From: Alphaproteobacteria bacterium
Lineage (GTDB): Bacteria > Pseudomonadota > Alphaproteobacteria > Rickettsiales > JAFLCR01
NCBI GenBank assembly: GCA_017302755.1
Contig: JAFLCR010000157.1
Location: 1-5,354, forward strand
Direction of reading: 5' to 3'
DNA length: 5,354 nt
The position numbers and the translations under genes were made by a program. The notes below the pieces were generated by a model, which saw only the letters and a list, made by a program, of their open reading frames with translations, did not search any database and had not been told where the DNA came from. Positions 1-5,354 of this stretch are shown here, piece after piece. Position 1 is the stretch's first letter; each line of letters opens with the position of its first letter.

Positions 1-1282
1 AGAGCGCGATGCCCATCTTTTCCTGGTCGGCCTTGGACTTGGGTTCCACGGCCATTTCGATCACGGGCTCGGGGAATTCCATGCGTTCCAGCACCACCTG
101 GTTGCTGGGGTCGCACAGCGTGTCGCCGGTCGTGGTGTTCTTCAAGCTCGCCAGAGCGACGATGTCGCCAGCGAAGGCTTCTTTCACGTCTTCACGGCTG
201 TTGGCATGCATGAGGAGCATGCGGCCGACGCGCTCACGGTTGTCCTTCACGGTGTTCTGCGCATAGGAGCCGCTTTCCAGCTTGCCGGAGTAGATGCGGA
301 TGAAGGTGAGCGAGCCCACGAACGGATCGGACATGATCTTGAACGCCAGCGCTGCGAAGGGAGCCTTATCGTCGGCTTTCGCTTCGATCGCGTCTTCGGT
401 GCCGGCTTTGACGCCTTTGATGGCCGGGATGTCGATCGGGCTGGGGAGGTAATCCACCACCGCGTCGAGCAGCGGCTGCACGCCCTTGTTCTTGAACGCG
501 GAGCCGTTGATGACCGGCACGAACGTCGAGGTGATTGCGCCCTTGCGGATGCAGGCCTTGAGTTCTTCGATGGTTGGCTCGGTGCCACCCAGGTATTTTT
601 CCATGACCGCATCGTCCATTTCGACGGCGGTTTCCAGCAGCTTGTGACGGTAGTCAGCAGCCAGCTTCTGCATGTCTTCGGGGATGTCGGTTTCGTAGAA
701 TTCCGCACCCAGCGATTCGTCTTTCCACAGGATCGCCTTCATCTTCAGAAGGTCGACGATACCGGCGTACTTGTCTTCTGTACCGACGGGGAGCGAGAGC
801 ACCAGCGGCTTCGCGCCGAGGCGGTCTACGATCATATCCACGCAACGGTAGAAGTTGGCGCCGATGCGGTCCATCTTGTTCACGAAGCAGATGCGGGGCA
901 CGCCGTACTTGTCGGCCTGGCGCCACACGGTTTCGGACTGAGGCTCCACGCCCGCCACGGAGTCGAACACCGTGACCGCGCCGTCGAGCACGCGGAGCGA
1001 ACGCTCCACTTCGATGGTGAAGTCCACGTGGCCCGGGGTGTCGATGATGTTGATCTTGTGGTTGTCCCAGAAGCAGGTCGTCGCAGCAGACGTAATCGTG
1101 ATGCCGCGTTCCTGTTCCTGTTCCATCCAGTCCATCGTCGCGGCGCCTTCGTGCACTTCGCCGATCTTATGGGACTTGCCGGTGTAATACAGAATACGCT
1201 CAGTCGTCGTCGTCTTACCGGCGTCGATGTGCGCCATGATGCCGATATTGCGGTATTTGCTGATTTCGTGAGTACGGGGCAT
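1..1282 (-). CDS. fusA: Elongation factor G (EF-G), N-terminal 427 residues, 3' end outside window
   Basis: EF-G is the cytoplasmic GTPase that drives translocation of tRNA and mRNA on the ribosome and helps recycle ribosomes with RRF. The reading frame starts MPRTHEISKYRNIGIMAHID and shows the translational GTPase motifs in order: G1 AHIDAGKTT at residues 17-25, switch I RGITIT at 59-64, G3 DTPGH at 81-85 and G4 NKMD at 135-138. The frame stays open to the window edge with the start of domain II present (SDPFVGSLTFIRIYSGKLESG). The family is usually about 690-700 residues, so roughly 60% is seen. It is the third gene of the str operon, 24 bases after rpsG. The ribosome binding site is weak, with only AGAG about 6 bases before the ATG, so coupling to rpsG translation is plausible. 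The identification is very secure. Whether tuf follows cannot be seen. Confidence 0.98.
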   Translation of the reverse strand, partial: MPRTHEISKYRNIGIMAHIDAGKTTTTERILYYTGKSHKIGEVHEGAATMDWMEQEQERGITITSAATTCFWDNHKINIIDTPGHVDFTIEVERSLRVLDGAVTVFDSVAGVEPQSETVWRQADKYGVPRICFVNKMDRIGANFYRCVDMIVDRLGAKPLVLSLPVGTEDKYAGIVDLLKMKAILWKDESLGAEFYETDIPEDMQKLAADYRHKLLETAVEMDDAVMEKYLGGTEPTIEELKACIRKGAITSTFVPVINGSAFKNKGVQPLLDAVVDYLPSPIDIPAIKGVKAGTEDAIEAKADDKAPFAALAFKIMSDPFVGSLTFIRIYSGKLESGSYAQNTVKDNRERVGRMLLMHANSREDVKEAFAGDIVALASLKNTTTGDTLCDPSNQVVLERMEFPEPVIEMAVEPKSKADQEKMGIAL

Positions 1283-1306
1283 TTTGTCTCTGCTTCTTTT
1301 CTTGGG

Positions 1307-1777
1307 TTACCAGCGGTAATGCGAGAAGGCCTTGTTGGCTTCGGCCATGCGGTGGGTGTCTTCGCGCTTCTTGATCGCGCCGCCGCGGTTGTTGGCGGCG
1401 TCGAGCAGTTCGCCGGCGAGGCGTTCGCCCATCGTCTTTTCGGAGCGCTTGCGCGCCGATGCAATCAGCCAGCGGATGGCCAGCGCCTGGCTGCGCGCGT
1501 GACGCACTTCGACCGGCACCTGGTAGGTCGCACCGCCGACGCGGCGCGAACGCACTTCGATCGCGGGGCGCACGTTGGTCATGGCGTCGGTGAACGTCTT
1601 CAGCGGATCGGTGCTGGTGCGCTTCTGGATGAGGTCCAGCGCTCCGTAGATGATCGATTCAGCGGCGGATTTCTTGCCGTCGATCATAAGGCTGTTGGCG
1701 AATTTCGTGATGACCAGATCGCCATACTTGGCGTCGGGATTGACGGGGAGCTTTACAGCTGCGCGACGACGAGACAT
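1307..1777 (-). CDS. rpsG: 30S ribosomal protein S7
   Basis: S7 is a primary assembly protein of the 30S head. It binds the 3' domain of 16S rRNA and lies near the decoding centre and the mRNA exit. The product is 156 residues, the usual length for the short form of this family, and begins MSRRRAAVKLPVNPDAKYGD. Family landmarks include the basic N-terminus, the KFANSLMIDGKKSAAE helix near residue 25, the VRPAIEVRSRRVGGATYQVP beta-hairpin region around 70-90, and a C-terminal EANKAFSHYRW. The Shine-Dalgarno AAGGA (1791-1787) uses two bases of the rpsL TAA stop and sits 9 bases before the ATG, so termination on rpsL and initiation here are probably coupled. The 12-base gap to rpsL leaves no room for the structured S7 autoregulatory site known between these genes in E. 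coli. Confidence 0.98.
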   Translation of the reverse strand: MSRRRAAVKLPVNPDAKYGDLVITKFANSLMIDGKKSAAESIIYGALDLIQKRTSTDPLKTFTDAMTNVRPAIEVRSRRVGGATYQVPVEVRHARSQALAIRWLIASARKRSEKTMGERLAGELLDAANNRGGAIKKREDTHRMAEANKAFSHYRW

Positions 1778-1789
1778 GTTTTTCTATCC

Positions 1790-2161
1790 TTACTTGGGAC
1801 GCTTGGCGCCGTATTTGGAACGGTTTTTCTTACGATCCTTCACGCCCTGCGTATCGAGGGTGCCGCGGATCATGTGGTAACGCACACCGGGCAAGTCCTT
1901 CACGCGGCCGCCGCGGATCAGCACCACGGAGTGCTCTTGGAGGTTATGGCCTTCGCCGGGGATGTAGCTGGTGACTTCAAAGCCGTTGGTGAGGCGCACG
2001 CGGGCCACTTTACGAAGCGCCGAGTTCGGCTTCTTCGGGGTCGTCGTGTACACGCGGGTGCAGACGCCGCGCTTCTGGGGGCAGGCTTCCATGGCGGGCA
2101 CTTTATTGCGCTTCGCCAGAACCTTTCTGGATTTACGCACCAACTGGTTAATCGTCGGCAT
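1790..2161 (-). CDS. rpsL: 30S ribosomal protein S12
   Basis: S12 lies at the decoding centre of the 30S subunit and affects accuracy and streptomycin response. The product is 123 residues starting MPTINQLVRKSRK, with the conserved segments TPKKPNSALRK (residues 41-51) and GRVKDLPGVRYH (85-96). Lys43 and Lys88 are both present, which are the wild-type residues at the two classical streptomycin-resistance positions. Asp89 is the residue methylthiolated in many bacteria. An in-frame ATG at 2167 would add Met-Pro, but I choose 2161: it gives the conserved N-terminus, and AGAAGG (2174-2169) is 7 bases from it, against 1 base from the upstream ATG. This is the first gene of the operon here, preceded by a divergent tolC and not by rpoBC. 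Confidence 0.98.
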   Translation of the reverse strand: MPTINQLVRKSRKVLAKRNKVPAMEACPQKRGVCTRVYTTTPKKPNSALRKVARVRLTNGFEVTSYIPGEGHNLQEHSVVLIRGGRVKDLPGVRYHMIRGTLDTQGVKDRKKNRSKYGAKRPK

Positions 2162-2168
2162 GGGCATT

Positions 2169-2174
2169 CCTTCT
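2169..2174 (-). promoter_or_regulatory. Ribosome binding site of rpsL (decides between two start codons)
   Basis: AGAAGG on the minus strand is a strong Shine-Dalgarno match. Two in-frame ATG codons follow, at 2167 and 2161. Only the second has a normal spacing (7 bases), so it is the likely start. The upstream ATG overlaps the region the ribosome would need for anti-Shine-Dalgarno pairing. Confidence 0.8.
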
Positions 2175-2191
2175 AATTCGTTTTGCGTTCA

Positions 2192-2211
2192 AGCGCCGCG
2201 CGGGCTGCGCT
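2192..2211 (-). other. GC-rich stem-loop in the rpsL leader just upstream of the ribosome binding site
   Basis: In the minus-strand transcript AGCGC (2211-2207) pairs with GCGCT (2196-2192), giving 5 base pairs, with two further possible pairs past one mismatch. It ends 17 bases before the Shine-Dalgarno. It could insulate or modulate ribosome access, but no known r-protein binding motif is recognised. Confidence 0.4.
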
Positions 2212-2275
2212 CCCACTTGGTCGCTAGTCCTCGCTTCGCTCGTCCGGACTTTTCCGGCCCTCAACTCATTGTCCT

Positions 2276-2311
2276 AAGGCCAAAAAAAGGCGAGCCTTTC
2301 GATTGAAGGCC
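2276..2311 (-). terminator. Candidate intrinsic terminator/attenuator in the rpsL leader
   Basis: Read leftward, GGCCTT (2311-2306) can pair with AAGGCT (2298-2293; 6 pairs counting one G-U) around a 7-base loop. Alternatively AAAGG (2299-2295) pairs with CCTTT (2290-2286) around CTCG, directly followed by the T-run that ends at 2282. A second GGCCTT (2281-2276) offers a third partner that would place the T-run in a loop. No upstream minus-strand gene exists for this to terminate, and it lies roughly 50-80 nt downstream of the predicted str transcription start, so an attenuator reading is natural. The stems are short, so strength is uncertain. Confidence is for a terminator-like element, not for proven attenuation. 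Confidence 0.45.
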
Positions 2312-2369
2312 TCATGACAACAGTAATCGCGGCAGGAAATTCCCGGACCGTGACGGTAGAGAGGCGCGG

Positions 2370-2397
2370 AATGTAACAGGAGATTCGGGAGCGTCAA
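2370..2397 (-). promoter_or_regulatory. Sigma-70-type promoter of the str operon
   Basis: The minus strand shows -35 TTGACG (2397-2392, 5 of 6 to TTGACA) and -10 TACATT (2375-2370, 4 of 6 to TATAAT) with a 16-base spacer. Transcription would start near 2363, giving a leader of about 200 nt before rpsL. The bases after the -10 are GC-rich (CCGCGCC), the type of discriminator associated in well-studied bacteria with stringent control of ribosomal promoters; that link is inferred here. A weaker upstream alternative on the same strand is TTGTCA (2432-2427) with TATTTT 18 bases further on. Confidence 0.6.
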
Positions 2398-2418
2398 GCA
2401 GAAAATAGGTCATATTTC

Positions 2419-2449
2419 AAGCGCCTGACAAATAGGTGGAGCGCTTTTT
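2419..2449. repeat. Inverted repeat AAGCGC/GCGCTT with T-run, upstream of tolC
   Basis: AAGCGC (2419-2424) and GCGCTT (2441-2446) form a perfect 6-base inverted repeat separated by 16 bases, followed on the plus strand by T to 2449. It could be an operator between the divergent units or a weak plus-strand terminator-like hairpin. An 8-base direct repeat AAATAGGT (2403-2410 and 2430-2437) overlaps the same region. Nothing in the sequence decides between these roles. Confidence 0.35.
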
Positions 2450-2467
2450 ACGAAAACTTTACGCAAA
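2447..2467 (+). repeat. Tandem TTTACG direct repeat at 11-base spacing upstream of tolC
   Basis: TTTACGAAAA (2447-2456) is followed by TTTACGCAAA (2458-2467), 9 of 10 identical and 11 bases apart, about one helical turn. Tandem half-sites at this spacing are typical of OmpR/PhoB-type response regulators, so this is a candidate activator or repressor site about 50-70 bases before the tolC start. The regulator is unknown. Confidence 0.35.
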
Positions 2468-2518
2468 TGCCTCACATTGCTTGGAAAATAGCATCACCTC
2501 TCTCTATCCAAAAGTGTT

Positions 2519-3823
2519 ATGAAATCCCCTCGCCTACCCTGGTTCCTTCTTACCACGTGCAGCGCCCTGCTTATGGGCGGCGTAAGCCATGCCCAACCCA
2601 TGGACGACGCCCTGGCCAAGCTGCTTTCGAGCCACCCGCAGGTCAAGGCCGCGCAGCAGAATATCCATGCCAGCGAGGCGGGGAAGACGGAAGCCTTCTC
2701 CGGCTATCTGCCAAAAGTCGCTGTAAGCGGCGGCATTGGAAAGGAAAATCTTGATAAATCCGGTCAGGATCCCGCGGGGCTGGATACGCGCCTCTCTCCT
2801 AATAATATTGGCGCCACGGTGACACAGAATGTTTTCAACGGCTTCCGCACCACCAGCGACGTGCGTTCGGCGGATACGAATACCGACATCGCCAAAACCA
2901 CGCTCGACCAGACCGGCCAGCAGGTGCTTTTCGAGGGTATCAACGCTTATCTCGACGTGCTGCGCCAGGCCGAACTAGGCGAGCTGGCGCTTGAAAACCA
3001 GGACAATCTCAAAAGCCAGCTCCATCTGGAAGACGAGCGCGTGAATCGCGGCTCGGGCATCGCGGTGGACGTGCTTCAGGCCAAATCCCGCCTCCAGATC
3101 GCGCGGGAACGGCATACCGCCTTTTCCGGCGGGCTTCGTGACGCGGTAAGCCGCTACACCCAGGTCTTCGGCGAACCGCCCGTGCAAGAGCATATGGCGA
3201 TTCCCACCCTGCCGATGGCCACCGTGCCCAAGACCCTCGGTGAGGCGACAGCCATCGCGCTGCAGGAAAACCCTGGACTTATCAACAGCGGCCGCAACGT
3301 GCGCCTGGCGGATATCGGTCGCACTTCCGCGCGCTCCGGCTTCTTCCCGTCGGTAGACGTAGTCGCCGCCGCACGCCACGACAATGATTTGCAGGGCGTT
3401 CGCGGCGATCAGGAGGATTACACGCTGACACTTCAGGCCAGTTGGGAGATTTTCAGCGGTTTCGCCGATGCGGCGCGCGTCAAACGCGCGGCCCACGCCC
3501 ATGAAGCCAGCATGGAAACCAACGCCCACACCCAGCGCAAAGTGGTGGAGGAAGTCCGCCTCGCCTGGTCGAGCGTGGAAACTAACCGCGAGCGCATGGA
3601 ACTGCTTGATAATGCCGTGAACATCGCCAGCGAAGTGCATGGCGCGCGCAAGAAGCTGCGCGACGCGGGCAAGGAGAGCGCGATCAACGTGCTCGACGCC
3701 GAGAACGAGCTTTACCGCGCCAAGATCGACGCCGCGGCCGCGAAATACGACTATTACAGCTCGGTCTACCGGCTGCTGCTCTCTATCGGAAGGCTGCATC
3801 CCGAGACGGTGAAAGGGGTTTAA
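2519..3823 (+). CDS. tolC: TolC-family outer-membrane channel protein of a type I secretion system
   Basis: TolC proteins form trimeric outer-membrane beta-barrels with a long periplasmic helical tunnel, docking to an inner-membrane exporter through an adaptor protein. The product is 434 residues. Residues 1-25 form a signal peptide (basic start, hydrophobic LPWFLLTTCSALLMGGV, likely cleavage after SHA before Gln26). The mature part shows the duplicated TolC architecture: SGYLPKVAVSGG (61-72) mirrors SGFFPSVDVVAA (273-284), and VFNGFRTTSDVRSA (105-118) mirrors IFSGFADAARVKRA (311-324), about 206-212 residues apart. Long alanine- and glutamate-rich helices lie between. The segment VDVLQAKSRLQIARE and its counterpart INVLDAENELYRAK are typical of the family. 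The start follows only a weak Shine-Dalgarno (AAGTG), but it is the ATG that gives a proper signal peptide. An exporter ABC gene lies downstream in the same direction, which argues for type I protein secretion over drug efflux. Confidence 0.93.
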   Translation: MKSPRLPWFLLTTCSALLMGGVSHAQPMDDALAKLLSSHPQVKAAQQNIHASEAGKTEAFSGYLPKVAVSGGIGKENLDKSGQDPAGLDTRLSPNNIGATVTQNVFNGFRTTSDVRSADTNTDIAKTTLDQTGQQVLFEGINAYLDVLRQAELGELALENQDNLKSQLHLEDERVNRGSGIAVDVLQAKSRLQIARERHTAFSGGLRDAVSRYTQVFGEPPVQEHMAIPTLPMATVPKTLGEATAIALQENPGLINSGRNVRLADIGRTSARSGFFPSVDVVAAARHDNDLQGVRGDQEDYTLTLQASWEIFSGFADAARVKRAAHAHEASMETNAHTQRKVVEEVRLAWSSVETNRERMELLDNAVNIASEVHGARKKLRDAGKESAINVLDAENELYRAKIDAAAAKYDYYSSVYRLLLSIGRLHPETVKGV

Positions 3824-3824
3824 C

Positions 3825-3933
3825 TGTCATTCCCGCGAAGGCGGAAATCCATAACCACTGGCCTAGAAATAAGAACGCCTGCGGTTCTTCCAACCGCCAG
3901 TGAGTATGGATTCCCGCCTGCGCGGGAATGACA
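3825..3933. repeat. 109-bp palindromic MITE/REP-like intergenic repeat
   Basis: The ends are imperfect terminal inverted repeats: the left 29 bases, starting TGTCATTCCCGCG at 3825, match the reverse complement of the right 29 bases ending at 3933 at 27 positions. Similarity continues to about 38 bases per arm (34 matches), including CACTGGC. The centre holds a nested hairpin AAGAAC/GTTCTT (3871-3889). Sequences of the TGTCATTCCCGCG...GGAATCC type are known as abundant dispersed intergenic repeats in many proteobacteria. It begins 1 base after the tolC stop, and its right end is 17 bases before the ABC gene start. No clear target-site duplication is visible. The folded RNA could slow or stop transcription or protect the tolC mRNA end; there is no T-run after it. 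Neither arm encodes a transposase. Confidence 0.85.
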
Positions 3934-3950
3934 ATGTTTGGGTGAATGGA

Positions 3951-5354
3951 ATGATCTCGCGTGAAAAAGTCGGCAAGTTACGCGATTCCGTCGTGAAAGG
4001 CGGTAAGACGGCCGTGGAAATCGCGCGCCCGTTCCTTGCCGAGGACCGCCCCGTCGCCAAAGCCGAAGACGGCACGCTCCTGCCCTCGCGCCTGCCCGCC
4101 TGGTTCACGGCGATACTTGGCCCCCTGCGCCCCGCCTACCGCGAGGTGCTGGGACATGCGTGCTTCACCAACATCCTGGCGCTGGTCGTGCCTCTCTTCA
4201 CCCTCCAGGTCTATGACCGCGTGGTGGCGCATAACAGCATCAGCACGCTGTGGGCGCTGGTTTTCGGCGTGATCCTGGCGCTCGGCTGCGACTGGGCCTT
4301 GCGCCGCGCGCGCGCGCGGATGCTCCAGGCAACGGCGCTCAAGATCGACGCGGCGCTGGGGCGCAAGCTCTACGCAAAGATTTCCGCTCTTCCGCTCGCC
4401 AAGCTCGAGCAACAGCCGACGCCGTACTGGCTGTCGATCTTCCAGGACGCGGCGATCATCCGCAATACGTTCTCCGGCGGATCGGCGGTGCTCGTCACCG
4501 ACCTGCCGTTCGCCATCCTCTTCCTGGGCGTCATCTGCGTCATCGCCTGGCCGATCGTGGGCGTGCTCGCCGTCGCCATCCCCGCCTTCCTGCTGCTCAC
4601 CTGGCATTCGACGCGCATGATCGGCGAGCGCAGCAAGAGTGAAGCTATCGCCACGCAGAACCGCGAGAAGCTGCTTTCCGAACTCATCATGGGCCGCGCG
4701 ACGGTGAAAGCGCTCTCCATCGACCGCGCCCGCCAGCCGGAATGGGAGGAACGCCACGCTCATGCCATCAAAGAGGCCGTGCTGCGCGGGGAAACGACGG
4801 ACGATTCCACCGTCATCGCCCAGACGCTGACGCTGTTCACCACCGTGATGCTGGTCGTGGTCGGCGCGCTCGCGATCATTGACAAGGAATTGACGATGGG
4901 CGGGCTGATCGCCGCCAATATGCTGGCCGCGCGCATCATGATGCCACTCAACCAGCTGCTCGGGCAGTGGAAGCTGTTTGCCATGTGCAAGGCCTCGCTC
5001 ACCCGGCTCGACGGCGTGTTCGCGATGGAGGAAGAGCGTACCGAAACCACGCTTGCCCGCGAAAAGCCCAAAGGCTTCCTGAGCGCCGAACAACTCACCT
5101 TTACCTATCCGAATTACCCGTTACCCCTGCTCAATAAGCTCGACTTCGCATTGAAACCCGGCGAGATGGTGGGCCTGGTCGGTAAGAACGGCTGCGGCAA
5201 GACCACCCTGCTCAAGCTGCTCCAGGGACTTTACCGGCCCAGCGAAGGCCGTGTGCTGATCGACGGCGCGGACATTCAGCAATTCACGCGCGGCGAACTC
5301 GCCTCGTGGATCGGCTATGTGCCGCAGGAATGCTTCCTTTTCTCCGGCACGCTC
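3951..5354 (+). CDS. Type I secretion ABC transporter, fused permease and ATPase, 3' end outside window
   Basis: These inner-membrane exporters use ATP to move unfolded substrates, often RTX-type proteins with C-terminal signals, through an adaptor and TolC. The frame is open for 468 codons to the window edge. Residues 1-60 are a short hydrophilic N-terminus. Transmembrane segments follow at about 66-86, 99-115, 179-199, 201-217 and 291-310, with the family signatures PLFTLQVYDRVV (81-92), TDLPF (183-187) and LTMGGLIAANML (314-325). The ATPase domain starts near 375, with an A-loop Tyr386, Walker A GKNGCGKTT (411-419, Cys415 where Ser is usual) and Q-loop Gln459. The ABC signature, Walker B and switch histidine lie beyond the window. 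The permease resembles LssB/LapB/PrtD-type exporters, but there is no C39-like N-terminal domain, and an in-frame TAA at 3870 rules out a longer one. The start at 3951 is preceded by GGGTGA at 5 bases; a GTG at 3942 is possible. Confidence 0.93.
   Translation, partial: MISREKVGKLRDSVVKGGKTAVEIARPFLAEDRPVAKAEDGTLLPSRLPAWFTAILGPLRPAYREVLGHACFTNILALVVPLFTLQVYDRVVAHNSISTLWALVFGVILALGCDWALRRARARMLQATALKIDAALGRKLYAKISALPLAKLEQQPTPYWLSIFQDAAIIRNTFSGGSAVLVTDLPFAILFLGVICVIAWPIVGVLAVAIPAFLLLTWHSTRMIGERSKSEAIATQNREKLLSELIMGRATVKALSIDRARQPEWEERHAHAIKEAVLRGETTDDSTVIAQTLTLFTTVMLVVVGALAIIDKELTMGGLIAANMLAARIMMPLNQLLGQWKLFAMCKASLTRLDGVFAMEEERTETTLAREKPKGFLSAEQLTFTYPNYPLPLLNKLDFALKPGEMVGLVGKNGCGKTTLLKLLQGLYRPSEGRVLIDGADIQQFTRGELASWIGYVPQECFLFSGTL

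Larger units (their letters stand above)
2168..2518. other. Non-coding region between the divergent str operon and tolC
   Basis: This stretch of about 350 bases has no convincing gene on either strand; short open frames here lack ribosome binding sites and family resemblance. From left to right it contains the rpsL ribosome binding site, a GC-rich hairpin (2192-2211), a small hairpin CCGGA/TCCGG (2244-2257), the candidate attenuator (2276-2311), an 11-base perfect palindrome ACCGT-G-ACGGT (2347-2357), the str promoter (2370-2397), and repeats near tolC (2403-2467). It becomes clearly richer in A+T from about 2400 rightward, as expected for promoter DNA. The two units are divergent, so control from both sides must fit here. 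Confidence 0.8.

Noticed and set aside
206..2176. A 656-codon open frame on the plus strand across fusA, rpsG and rpsL
   Set aside because: It is the antisense of three certain housekeeping genes. Its His-, Arg- and Val-rich translation is typical of a complement frame of GC-rich codons, and it matches no known family.
2223..2245. GCTAGTCC and GCTCGTCC as a direct repeat, with the mirror sequence CTCGCTTCGCTC between them
   Set aside because: The match is 7 of 8 over a short span in GC-rich DNA, and mirror symmetry has no clear RNA or protein meaning. It also fits no CRISPR or rRNA pattern.
2467..2754. A 95-codon open frame overlapping the tolC start in another frame
   Set aside because: Most of it overlaps the tolC signal peptide and mature N-terminus in a different frame. 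It has no Shine-Dalgarno and a proline/arginine-rich translation.
2975..3799. A 274-codon open frame on the minus strand opposite tolC
   Set aside because: It lies entirely inside the TolC gene, and its translation shows no family features.
3906..3951. Upstream in-frame ATG at 3906 as start of the ABC transporter
   Set aside because: It lies inside the right arm of the palindromic repeat and would add repeat-encoded residues. The ATG at 3951 has a usable ribosome binding site and lies outside the repeat.
3863..4108. An 81-codon minus-strand frame including a FPRRRES segment
   Set aside because: Part of it is the translated palindromic repeat (a frequent source of false small proteins) and the rest is antisense to the ABC gene.
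3978..5093. A 371-codon open frame on the minus strand opposite the ABC transporter
   Set aside because: It is the antisense of a clear exporter reading frame, with a low-complexity Arg/His/Gly-rich translation and no ribosome binding site or motif.

Overview
The window looks like chromosomal DNA from a GC-rich Gram-negative bacterium, most likely an alphaproteobacterium. That reading rests on the EF-G, S7 and S12 sequences, the codon use, and an outer-membrane TolC channel. I cannot name an order or genus.

Left part (1-2161, minus strand): the start of a str operon, read leftward in the order rpsL (S12), rpsG (S7), fusA (EF-G, cut by the window edge at about 60% of its length). The genes are closely packed, with gaps of 12 and 24 bases. 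The rpsL-rpsG gap is too short to hold the S7 feedback site known from E. coli.

Middle (2162-2518): a non-coding region between two divergent transcription units. It holds a good sigma-70-like promoter pointing at rpsL (-35 TTGACG, -10 TACATT, 16-base spacer). This implies an rpsL leader of about 200 nt. Inside the leader, one AAAGGC segment can pair with three different partners around a run of seven T, which looks like a candidate attenuator. The tolC side carries an AAGCGC/GCGCTT inverted repeat, an AAATAGGT direct repeat and an 11-base-spaced tandem TTTACG repeat. These are possible regulator sites, but no convincing tolC promoter was found.

Right part (2519-5354, plus strand): a TolC-family outer-membrane channel gene, a 109-bp palindromic repeat with imperfect terminal inverted repeats, and a type I secretion ABC transporter (permease plus ATPase) cut by the right edge. 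Together these encode the outer-membrane and inner-membrane parts of a type I secretion system. The third part, a periplasmic HlyD-family adaptor, is not in the window and may lie downstream. The exporter belongs to the type I secretion group but has no N-terminal C39-like domain.

Nothing here is clearly a new system. The most interesting points are the switch-like str leader, the repeat inserted between tolC and its exporter, and the adjacency of a secretion locus to the str operon.
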